Source of the DNA: JAEXNA01 sp050486105
GTDB lineage: Bacteria; Vulcanimicrobiota; Xenobia; Xenobiales; JADMJV01
Assembly: GCA_050486105.1 (NCBI GenBank)
Contig: JBJHCR010000360.1
Span: forward strand, 1 to 6,159
Direction of reading: 5' to 3'
DNA: 6,159 nt
A program made the position numbers and the translations under genes. The notes below the pieces were generated by a model. It saw only the letters and a list, made by a program, of their open reading frames with translations. It searched no databases and had not been told where the DNA came from. Positions 1 to 4,881 of the stretch are shown here, piece by piece; position 1 is the first letter of the stretch, and the number at the start of each line of letters is the position of its first letter.

Positions 1-20
1 CGCTATGGCGGGGTTTTTTT
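1..20 (+). terminator. 3' half of a rho-independent terminator (partial)
   Basis: The window opens with GGCGGGG followed by seven T. This looks like the 3' arm and U-tract of an intrinsic terminator whose 5' arm (expected CCCCGCC) lies upstream of the window. It would end transcription of an unseen plus-strand gene or tRNA. The 5' arm cannot be checked here. Confidence 0.4.
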
Positions 21-35
21 GTTGGGCGGGGAGAG
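17..35 (+). repeat. Left copy of an imperfect direct repeat
   Basis: TTTTGTTGGG, then CGG, then GGAGAG. The same sixteen bases, without the CGG, occur at 2722-2737. Both copies directly follow a terminator-like hairpin. They could be remnants of an integration duplication, or the shared flank of two related tRNA/terminator regions. Confidence 0.35.
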
Positions 36-276
36 GGGAGGACTTGATGGTGGTTGGGGCTTGGTAAGTTGAACTCTGCAAGTAGTTTTAGTCGCCATCA
101 ACGGAGGGGGTTTCGAGCAAGTCGCAGCGCGTCCCAGGAAGACCCATTTCAAGCCACTTCCAATCCCCTTGGGTCGGAACAGGTCCGGTTTCGGTTCACC
201 GCTCCGACGTCGGTGGCGATCAAGAGATGATGCACAGTGCCGCGCTGGTTTTCATGCGGGAGACCCGTCCGCTATA
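36..276. other. Intergenic stretch without recognisable gene
   Basis: This stretch lies between the terminator tail and the RhuM remnant. Short open frames exist but none has a ribosome-binding site joined to a recognisable protein. I see no convincing promoter, RNA gene or long repeat in it. Confidence 0.5.
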
Positions 277-290
277 GAGAAGGCCGCTCC

Positions 291-725
291 ATGCCGAATG
301 ACTCCGAGCCGATACTCTATCCTACTGATGATGGCGAGACGCGAATTGATGTTAGATTGGTGGACGAGTCGGTTTGGCTCACTCGTGCCCAAATGGTAGA
401 TCTTTTTCAGAAGTCAAGTGCCACGATCCACGACCACGTCAAGAAGATTTTTCGAAAAGGTGAATTTGATGAATCGTCAGTTGTTCGGAATTTCCGAATA
501 ACTGCCGCCGTTGGAAAGGGCGACGATGTGCCTAGCTTCCGGAGCATCGGAGGGACGGTCCTGTTCTTTTGGTCGCTTCCGATTCGGACCACCGTTTTCG
601 AACTTGAGCCTCGTGAACCAGGAAGGCGTATGAAGATGGTCCGGGGCTTTATCTCGGTCCTCGGTATGTTTTGGATCCCGATTGTCAGCCAGAAGCCCCA
701 GGTCGGCGTCCAGGAGTGGGCCTAA
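291..725 (+). pseudogene. Truncated RhuM-family protein (N-terminal remnant)
   Basis: The ATG at 291 has a strong Shine-Dalgarno GAGAAGG at 277-283 with a 7-base spacer, so I prefer it to the upstream in-frame ATG at 237. Residues 1-73 match the start of RhuM-type (virulence RhuM / Fic-Doc-associated) proteins as I know them: a DGETRIDVRL strand, the VWLTRAQMVDLFQ helix, then the VKKIFRKGEFDESSVVRNFR segment. The family normally continues with a DGK-x-Y-x-x-x-x-YNLD-like stretch and reaches about 300 residues or more. Here similarity ends after FRITAA (near base 510). The frame then runs through unrelated sequence to a stop at 723-725, giving 144 residues. I find no continuation in another frame downstream, so this looks like a deletion or insertion breakpoint and not a simple frameshift. 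RhuM genes are common on islands and prophages; their biochemical role is poorly defined. Confidence 0.72.
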
Positions 726-728
726 TGT

Positions 729-741
729 ATCCGGTCCGGAT
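729..741. promoter_or_regulatory. Perfect inverted repeat, candidate operator
   Basis: ATCCGG-T-CCGGAT is a perfect 6+1+6 palindrome. It lies about 20 bases upstream of the candidate -35 box of the toxin-antitoxin operon. HigA/Xre antitoxins usually repress their own operon by binding palindromes near the promoter, so this is a possible site. Its position upstream of, and not over, the promoter weakens the case. Confidence 0.25.
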
Positions 742-759
742 GTTGCAGATGTGGTCCGT

Positions 760-792
760 TTGCAGGAATATGAATTTAAAAGTACATATAAG
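760..792 (+). promoter_or_regulatory. Candidate sigma70-type promoter for the TA-chaperone operon
   Basis: TTGCAG at 760-765 is followed by a 17-base AT-rich spacer and TACATA at 783-788. An alternative -10 box, TATAAG at 787-792, matches the consensus better but has a longer spacer. Transcription would start near 795-799. That leaves almost no leader before the TTG start at 807, so either the start codon or the promoter call may need adjusting. Confidence 0.35.
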
Positions 793-806
793 CAGGTTCG
801 GGAAAT

Positions 807-1199
807 TTGTCGGCAGGCGCTGAGCTCGTATGGGTCTTTTCAAAGGGGCCCAGCCACAAGGTCAGGATTTGCTGGCTGAAGACCGGGTCTAAGTGCGATT
901 TTACCGTGGTTTTCGATACGCAAGCAAAGCAGGCTAAGGGACTGGTTCTTCGACGGTTGCAGTTTTTCGCAGAATGGGAGAAGCTGCAAAACTCCGATGC
1001 AGGCACACCCATTGAGGGTATGTGGGAGTTGCGCGGACACCCCCACGACTTTCGGGGATTCCTTTCCAAGCACGCGGTTAGGGACGTCTGGGTGATAAAC
1101 AGTGCCCTGCAGAAGAAGCGGAAGAAGTTGAAGCGTGCCGAGATCGACCGGGCACACGAGCGGGCCAAACTTGCTAAAGACCTGCCGCTACCGGAATGA
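807..1199 (+). CDS. RelE/HigB (Gp49-like) family toxin
   Basis: A protein of 130 residues from a TTG start. The frame is closed by a stop at 789, so TTG 807 is the only usual start before a GTG at 906. Family features run in order: a basic/aromatic strand (KVRICWL, residues 18-24), helices around 37-62, MWELR (72-76) followed by FRGFL (82-86), the strand VWVINSALQKK (94-104), a lysine-rich turn and the closing helix AEIDRAHERA (111-120). The MWELR, hydrophobic strand-KK, basic turn and E-I-x-x-A order is typical of phage-derived Gp49-like/HigB toxins, which are ribosome-dependent or RNA-binding mRNA interferases in the cytoplasm. The toxin precedes the antitoxin by 12 bases, as in higBA and unlike relBE. 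I cannot assign catalytic residues with certainty. The module looks intact, apart from the unusual start codon. Confidence 0.72.
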   Translation: MSAGAELVWVFSKGPSHKVRICWLKTGSKCDFTVVFDTQAKQAKGLVLRRLQFFAEWEKLQNSDAGTPIEGMWELRGHPHDFRGFLSKHAVRDVWVINSALQKKRKKLKRAEIDRAHERAKLAKDLPLPE

Positions 1200-1211
1200 G
1201 AGGTTATAAAG

Positions 1212-1718
1212 ATGGGTACATATGACAAACTTATCGAAGAATGGGAGAATGATCCGGAGTTCATTCTTGAGGGACTCCTTGTCGAGATTACGGAGCAAAT
1301 ATGTCATCGAATGACTGAGTTAAAGGTGAGCCGTGCCGAGCTAGCCCGACTCACCGGCAAGAAGCCCACTTACATATCTGCTATTCTTAACCATACAAAG
1401 AAGAATCCCACTTTGTTGACTCTGGTCGAGATGGCCGCGGCGCTCGACCTTCGCTTATCTTGTCGATTTCACGACTCGGCGGGATTCGTTGCCTATTCCG
1501 GTGTGAGAGCTTATCTTCAGGAGAAGGAACAATCCGAAAGGGTTAAGCCGGTTCCCGAACCTTTCGAGATTTCCGAGCCCCAGAAAGCCGGGGCTTTACT
1601 CGACCAGGATTTCTTGACTCTAACGATTCCGTTTTCCGTGGAGAGGCAGATAGCGCAGGCCCCCGTGTTGCGGAAGTGCAACGAGTCTCTGACACCAAAC
1701 TTGAAGATTGCATCATAG
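1212..1718 (+). CDS. Xre/HigA-type antitoxin with long C-terminal extension
   Basis: A protein of 168 residues. The ATG at 1212 is preceded by GAGAGG (1198-1203), which overlaps the toxin stop codon, so translation of the two is probably coupled. Residues about 28-83 form a Cro/CI-type helix-turn-helix: SRAELARLTG (40-49) then KPTYISAILN (51-60) as recognition helix, then LLTLVEMAAALDLRL, typical of HigA antitoxins that bind both toxin and operator DNA. Ordinary HigA proteins end soon after this. Here about 80 more residues follow (88-168), rich in Glu/Pro/Lys with a hydrophobic patch DFLTLTIPFSVERQIAQ (132-148). In TAC modules such a tail is the chaperone addiction (ChAD) segment recognised by the SecB-like partner. 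That reading fits the next gene, one base downstream, but is inferred. It probably autorepresses the operon. Confidence 0.78.
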   Translation: MGTYDKLIEEWENDPEFILEGLLVEITEQICHRMTELKVSRAELARLTGKKPTYISAILNHTKKNPTLLTLVEMAAALDLRLSCRFHDSAGFVAYSGVRAYLQEKEQSERVKPVPEPFEISEPQKAGALLDQDFLTLTIPFSVERQIAQAPVLRKCNESLTPNLKIAS

Positions 1719-1719
1719 G

Positions 1720-2262
1720 ATGCTAGCGTCGCTGCAGCTAATGGGGTTCGAGCTACTCGAGTTACACCTTCAGAGAGATCCCAACTGGAATGAGTCTGAT
1801 GAAAGCCTTAGCTATATACTAGCGTTTGGCGCTGGCCAGCAAAAGTTCATCCGGGATAACAAGCTTGCAGTGTTTGCCTGTCACCAGGAGTTCGCATTGA
1901 CCCCTGCCCATCCCAGAAGGAAGAAGAGCGTCACGAAATATAAGAAGCTATCTTATGTTGTCAGCGGATACTTGGTCCTCCCACAATCTTTAGCCGATGA
2001 GGCTGACGGAGCCTGGGGCCGGACGATCGCGATAAACTGCCACAGTATTATCTACGGGGTAGCACGCGGAATCGTGCTGCAATCGACGAGCCTGTCGGGT
2101 GGAGTGGGCTTCAGCATACCCAGTCTCCATATGGAGGAAGTCTTCGACAATGCTTATGCCGATTTCGACAGCGAGTTCTTCTTGCGCTGGCTCAAGACTG
2201 GAGAAGGCAACGAAGACTTTGCCAGCCCACGCGGTATCACTTATCACATTCGTCAAAAATGA
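1720..2262 (+). CDS. SecB-like chaperone (TAC module)
   Basis: A protein of 180 residues from the ATG at 1720, one base after the antitoxin stop. A TTG at 1708 would overlap the antitoxin and add four residues, and is less likely. SecB-family features are visible: the N-terminal strand/helix LQLMGFELLELHLQ (5-18), a central beta-rich part with ACHQEFAL (53-60) and KLSYVVSGYLVLP (76-88), then CHSIIYGVARGIVLQST (107-123) and GFSIPSLHMEEVF (130-142). The last two correspond to the long helix and the Pro-containing strand near the SecB C-terminus. General SecB is about 150-160 residues; this one has a longer C-terminus. No SecA or Sec genes are nearby, and the position directly after a HigBA-like pair points to a dedicated antitoxin chaperone. 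The family call rests on pattern, not on an alignment; an uncharacterised antitoxin partner is the alternative. Confidence 0.65.
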   Translation: MLASLQLMGFELLELHLQRDPNWNESDESLSYILAFGAGQQKFIRDNKLAVFACHQEFALTPAHPRRKKSVTKYKKLSYVVSGYLVLPQSLADEADGAWGRTIAINCHSIIYGVARGIVLQSTSLSGGVGFSIPSLHMEEVFDNAYADFDSEFFLRWLKTGEGNEDFASPRGITYHIRQK

Positions 2263-2589
2263 CTAGGACCTCATGGGCGCGTTAGCATCATAGGTGGGTC
2301 GACTCTTCCCCATAGTTCCAAATGGCATCCGCGGTTCGGATTCCTAAATGCCACGGTTTTGGGTCGGTTCGCTAATTGGTTCTTTCGAGGCTCGGCGGGG
2401 TGACTGACAGCTCATTTGAGGTACCGAGGGTGTCGCCGAGATGATGGGAGTGTCTGGTCCTCAAGCCGATGCCCCTTGAATTGTTGATCTACTGCTGCAC
2501 TGGAGTTCATCAAAAAGACCCCGACCAACCAGGAAGAAAATTGGGCGCAAACCCCATGAAACCAGGCTCTGGCGGACTGGCCCAGTTTG
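2263..2589. other. Non-coding stretch between the TA operon and the tRNA-like sequence
   Basis: No open frame here has a ribosome-binding site or recognisable product. No U-run terminator is visible directly after the chaperone stop. The stretch holds a long-armed inverted repeat (2391-2440). GCCGAGA occurs at 2435-2441 and again at 2590-2596, where it forms the 5' acceptor strand of the tRNA-like element. I see no integrase remnant. Confidence 0.45.
2391..2440. repeat. Inverted repeat with nested palindrome
   Basis: CTCGGCG (2391-2397) and CGCCGAG (2434-2440) are exact reverse complements, 36 bases apart. Between them, near the middle, sits CTCATTTGAG (2411-2420), itself CTCA-TT-TGAG. The whole could fold as a stem with an inner hairpin. 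There is no U-run, so it is not an ordinary terminator. Confidence 0.4.
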
Positions 2590-2692
2590 GCCGAGACAGC
2601 ACCGCAACTCACTGGTTATGAGTAGGTCGTCGGTGACTCCGCTTCGCTCCGTAGTAGGCCTGCGGCCTTTGCGAGTCCGATTCTCGGCTCCA
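2590..2692 (+). tRNA. Degenerate tRNA-Thr-like sequence (probable pseudo-tRNA)
   Basis: Several tRNA parts sit in the right order. The acceptor GCCGAGA (2590-2596) pairs perfectly over seven bases with TCTCGGC (2682-2688), followed by T and encoded CCA (2689-2692). The anticodon arm is ACTCA / CTGGTTA / TGAGT (2607-2623), with anticodon GGT (Thr). The variable loop is AGGTC, and the T-stem is GTCGG (2629-2633) with CCGAT (2677-2681). Two parts are wrong. Only ten bases lie between the acceptor and anticodon stems, so no normal D-arm fits. The T-loop (2634-2676) is 43 bases instead of 7 and contains GACTC...GAGTC and an AGGCC-TGC-GGCCT hairpin. T at position 37 is also unusual for an ACN-reading tRNA. 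It is probably not functional, and may be an integration-site remnant. Confidence 0.5.
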
Positions 2693-2696
2693 TAAA

Positions 2697-2726
2697 GAAA
2701 GCCCGCGTTGCTGTGGGCTTCTTTTG
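2697..2726 (+). terminator. Rho-independent terminator after the tRNA-like sequence
   Basis: AAGCCC (2699-2704) pairs with GGGCTT (2715-2720) around a 10-base loop, followed by CTTTTG. The upstream A-run (AAAGAAA) could let it work on the minus strand too, ending the minus-strand genes to its right. It starts five bases after the encoded CCA, a normal place for a tRNA terminator. Confidence 0.62.
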
Positions 2727-2737
2727 TTGGGGGAGAG
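2722..2737 (+). repeat. Right copy of an imperfect direct repeat
   Basis: TTTTGTTGGGGGAGAG matches positions 17-35 apart from a three-base CGG gap. It overlaps the U-tract of the terminator. See the left copy for interpretation. Confidence 0.35.
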
Positions 2738-2862
2738 AGCGAGGGTTTCGGGGCTCGATGCGGATTCGATCACCTTGGGACGGAGATGATTTGCCAAGAG
2801 ATGGCGACGAAACCCCAATGAAAATGCGAAAGCTGGTAACTAGGGGCTCCTAGCCGGAACTT

Positions 2863-3288
2863 CTACTCTCCTATTCGCTTGTAAGTCCGGGTATTCTTTT
2901 CGCTCGAGGGGTCTTTGGCGCTCAGCAAAGTGTAGACGATGGTGTCTTCATCGACTCTCCTTAGTTGAATGACTTCGGGCTCAGATTCTGGCCTGCTCTG
3001 GCGGTAAAGTTTGACGAGAGCACCCTGACGCACCGCCCAGCTCTTCGCACCCCCAACATTGTACTGAGTGCCGTCGAAAGGGTACCCTTGCCTAACTAAG
3101 CTCTCGTCAGAGGGGTCCGAGGCCCCTATGAAAACCACGAACATATTCTTTTCCACTCGGACCTGCAGATGACCAATGTTTTGCTTGTGATCCCATTTGT
3201 AAGTCCCTACGAATTCCTTCTGAGCCTGCGCGGCGCCACAGATCGCCATAACGAATATCAAAGTCAACAGAGTCCGTGTCTTGTGCAT
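2863..3288 (-). CDS. Small secreted protein of unknown function
   Basis: A protein of 141 residues. The ATG at 3288 is preceded by a strong GGAAGG ribosome-binding site (bases 3296-3301 on the complementary strand). Residues 1-22 form a clear Sec signal peptide: basic HKTR, hydrophobic core LLTLIFVMAI, and an AQA cleavage motif before Gln23. The Cys at 17 lies inside the hydrophobic core and is not followed by a convincing lipobox, so a periplasmic or exported soluble protein is more likely than a lipoprotein. The mature part (about 119 residues) alternates hydrophobic and polar residues (HLQVRVEKNMFVVFIG, then IVYTLLS), suggesting a beta-rich, perhaps lipocalin- or barrel-like fold. It has no cysteines in the mature part and no motif I recognise. 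An AGG-CCT type hairpin (2840-2853) lies just downstream without a U-run. The gene may be transcribed together with the small frame upstream, 18 bases away. Confidence 0.75.
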   Translation of the reverse strand: MHKTRTLLTLIFVMAICGAAQAQKEFVGTYKWDHKQNIGHLQVRVEKNMFVVFIGASDPSDESLVRQGYPFDGTQYNVGGAKSWAVRQGALVKLYRQSRPESEPEVIQLRRVDEDTIVYTLLSAKDPSSEKNTRTYKRIGE

Positions 3289-3306
3289 TTTGTTTCCTTC
3301 CGTGTA

Positions 3307-3513
3307 TCAGCGAAGTTGAACTGCGAACTGTCCAATTTTATTTGAATCAGAAGCCGTGCGCCGAATCCGGCCGTCGGAATCGACTTTTAGCAGCCCAGCG
3401 CCTCGAAGACGCCATTGGGCTGCACTACGAGATCTCGGAATGGGGGCCGTAATGGTGAGAGATACTCTCTTCCAGAGGTCCACAGGGAACGAGATCCAAG
3501 TCTTGTTGTTCAC
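3307..3513 (-). CDS. Possible small protein of unknown function
   Basis: A 68-codon frame from a GTG at 3513, ending 18 bases before the start of the secreted-protein gene. Its codon choice looks plausible on this strand and its placement would make a two-gene operon. However, there is no clear ribosome-binding site, no ATG and no recognisable motif. The protein is basic and beta-like at its start (WISFPVDLWKRVSLTI), with no signal peptide or membrane segment. An open frame on the opposite strand covers nearly the same bases. It could equally be a gene remnant or the leader region of the downstream gene. Confidence 0.33.
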   Translation of the reverse strand: MNNKTWISFPVDLWKRVSLTITAPIPRSRSAAQWRLRGAGLLKVDSDGRIRRTASDSNKIGQFAVQLR

Positions 3514-3557
3514 TGAGTTGATAGGTCCATCCTACCGGGCTATCCTAAAAAAGCCTT

Positions 3558-3606
3558 GAAAAATAGATGGCCTGGCTGAGTTGGACTGGTATTCATCGAG
3601 GCCAGG
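3558..3606 (-). terminator. Weak terminator-like hairpin
   Basis: Read on the minus strand, CCTGGC (3606-3601) and GCCAGG (3576-3571) can pair, with an alternative register using TGGCCT and AGGCCA. TTTTT follows at 3563-3559. The loop is about 24 bases, so the hairpin would be weak. Its position after the frameshifted gene's stop is right for a terminator. Confidence 0.28.
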
Positions 3607-3644
3607 TACGCTTCGCTCGCCGCCTCTCAAGGGATCTTTTGAGG

Positions 3645-3940
3645 CTACTCCTCAGGGTTACCAAAAAGCTCATACCATTCATCGACGGCAGCGTTGAATT
3701 CGGCCAGATCGGCGTTGGGTATCATATGCTGGTTCGTTTCGGTGACAAGCTCGCCGGTCTTCTCGAAGGCGTAGATGAGCATGGGTGGAATCCCCGCAGC
3801 TTTCATTCCCTCCACCGCGCGTTGCTCGACCAATTCCATTGGCTCATTAAAAATGGGATGGTCTGGTCCGGGGGGCGCCCATGCTTACCGATGAACTTTT
3901 GCCGATGAAGTATCAGCAATTCTCTCATGTCGTCGGTCAT
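3645..3940 (-). pseudogene. Conserved-looking small protein split by a one-base frameshift
   Basis: From ATG 3940 the frame reads MTDDMRELLILHRQKFIGKH, then GRPP at a run of six C (minus strand, near 3870). It then leaves frame and would stop after about 45 codons. A second frame gives GPDHPIFNEPMELV and continues cleanly to the stop at 3645-3647. Adding one C to the run joins both into one 98-residue protein, helical throughout, with KAAGIPPMLIYAFEKTGEL in the middle and an acidic end (AVDEWYELFGNPEE). The shorter reading, starting at ATG 3839, gives 64 residues but has no ribosome-binding site and misses the N-terminus. I do not recognise the family. There is no signal peptide or membrane segment, so it is presumably cytoplasmic. 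The break may be a homopolymer sequencing error or a real inactivating mutation. Confidence 0.6.
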
Positions 3941-4078
3941 CGGGATTTCCCGGGATACGGTGCCCTGACTGTCGCGCACCCAGGCTAAGCCTTTGTCGAT
4001 GCAGTGGCTTTTAGTCAGGCCGTCACCTTGCCGGCTGAAGGAGATTTACGTATTGGACACGTTCCGTCGGTTTCAATA

Positions 4079-4405
4079 CTACGCAGTGTCGAAGCGAAAT
4101 TCCCTAACGGCATCCGAAATTCCCGAGACTCCACTGGTTTTCAACAGCTGGTCTCGCAGACGACCCGCATCCCACGGTCCGGCAAAGCGCCGTCCACGGA
4201 ATATGGTCCAAGCTTGGAGACCGGAGATACCAAGGGTCATGGCACCTAAGAAGGCTCCAAAGGCCGGAGCGAGGGGTGACTCAATCTTGCCTGCCACCGA
4301 TATTTGGTAGAACGCAAGCGAAGCTCCCAGGGCCGCCGCCCCGCCGGCGCCGGTGGAGAACCACAACCAAGCCAGAAAGAACGCGGGCAGAGCCTCAAGT
4401 GGCAT
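4079..4405 (-). CDS. Small membrane protein of unknown function
   Basis: A protein of 108 residues from ATG 4405. Two hydrophobic segments are visible: about residues 7-33 (LPAFFLAWLWFSTGAGG and on, rich in Gly/Ala) and about 46-69 (LAPAFGAFLGAMTLGISGLQ), the second with small-residue spacing of the kind that packs helices. A basic, soluble tail of about 40 residues follows (FRGRRFAGPWD and on), probably cytoplasmic. The gene starts three bases after the stop of the 58-codon membrane gene and in the same frame, with only TAGGGG before the ATG, so its translation is probably coupled to that gene. I recognise no family. A plus-strand frame overlapping the same bases is arginine/proline-rich and looks like a shadow. 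Confidence 0.55.
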   Translation of the reverse strand: MPLEALPAFFLAWLWFSTGAGGAAALGASLAFYQISVAGKIESPLAPAFGAFLGAMTLGISGLQAWTIFRGRRFAGPWDAGRLRDQLLKTSGVSGISDAVREFRFDTA

Positions 4406-4408
4406 CCC

Positions 4409-4585
4409 CTAGGCGACCAGCTTGACGGTGAACAGTACGCCCGCCATGGCAGAGGGCACAAGGACCGCGCCTTTTACCGCATTCCGGGCTCGTCGCCAAT
4501 TTGGCCCAAACATCGGACCAAAGTGAGCGCCCGCCGCGCCTAGGAAGGCCACGGTCAGCAAAAGCAAGACAATTGCGGGCTCCAT
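4409..4585 (-). CDS. Short two-helix membrane protein of unknown function
   Basis: A protein of 58 residues from ATG 4585 to the TAG at 4411-4409. Residues about 4-20 are a strongly hydrophobic segment (AIVLLLLTVAFLGAAGA), then a short linker with two Gly-Pro turns and NWRRARNAVK, then a second hydrophobic segment (about 40-57, AVLVPSAMAGVLFTVKLV). It is the first gene of a probable two-gene minus-strand operon of small membrane proteins. The ribosome-binding site is weak (AAGCAG next to the start). Because its stop is followed in frame by one codon and then the next ATG, the pair could also be a single membrane protein interrupted by a nonsense mutation. I recognise no family. Confidence 0.5.
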   Translation of the reverse strand: MEPAIVLLLLTVAFLGAAGAHFGPMFGPNWRRARNAVKGAVLVPSAMAGVLFTVKLVA

Positions 4586-4881
4586 CTGCTTAGTTTAACC
4601 CGTAGCGCACAACCTACCTAGGGGCAAATACCCCAAGACCCAAAAGCGCCAGATTCTCAATGTAGCATTCGACGATCTGAACGCTCGTGGCCGGAGTGTG
4701 GACCATCAAGCTCCCAGCGGACGGCCTCACGGTCACGGTAGATTCAGTGCAGCCGGGCTCGTTTGTTCGGGGTGAATGGTCGTCAGGCACGAGCCTGCAG
4801 CAGCGGGCTCTTGCCTATCTTGGCAGCGGCGAAATGCAACGCCGCCGAGGTTCAAGCAACTCCGACGACAAAGACCATGTC
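4586..4881. other. Divergent intergenic region, no firm gene
   Basis: This region lies between the divergently transcribed membrane-protein pair and the TPR/zinc-ribbon gene, so promoters for both should be here; I cannot pick out convincing boxes. GGGG-CAAATA-CCCC (4621-4634) is a small inverted repeat upstream of the minus-strand genes. On the plus strand the downstream gene's frame is open back to 4681, with a GTG at 4687. On the minus strand a 58-codon frame (4790 to 4614) is open. Neither has a good ribosome-binding site. Confidence 0.4.

Larger units (their letters stand above)
511..806. other. Unassigned sequence between the RhuM breakpoint and the TA operon
   Basis: From about 511 the sequence no longer resembles RhuM. 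A minus-strand frame is open across much of it but has no good start and no recognisable protein. From 766 to 792 the sequence becomes notably AT-rich, which looks like a promoter region for the operon that follows. This stretch is probably the scar of a rearrangement. Confidence 0.4.

Noticed and set aside
503..725. Long open minus-strand frame opposite the RhuM tail
   Set aside because: It has no suitable start codon and encodes a Pro/Arg/Asp-rich, low-order sequence with no family resemblance.
2590..2692. tmRNA 3' end as an explanation for the tRNA-like parts and reduced D-arm
   Set aside because: The acceptor does not start with the GGGG typical of tmRNA, and a canonical 5-bp anticodon stem with a 7-base loop is present.
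3356..3908. Plus-strand open frames at 3356-3559 and 3567-3908
   Set aside because: They lie opposite better-supported minus-strand frames, lack ribosome-binding sites and give Arg/Leu-rich proteins without motifs.
4614..4790. Minus-strand 58-codon frame ending in ENLALLGLGVFAPR, upstream of the membrane-protein pair
   Set aside because: Codon use looks plausible, but it begins at GTG without a clear ribosome-binding site, has no recognisable motif, and overlaps an equally open plus-strand frame. It is not enough to call a gene.
4687..4881. N-terminal extension of the TPR/zinc-ribbon protein from GTG 4687
   Set aside because: There is no ribosome-binding site, and the segment's composition differs from the rest. 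The helical domain begins just after ATG 4882, so the shorter start is preferred.
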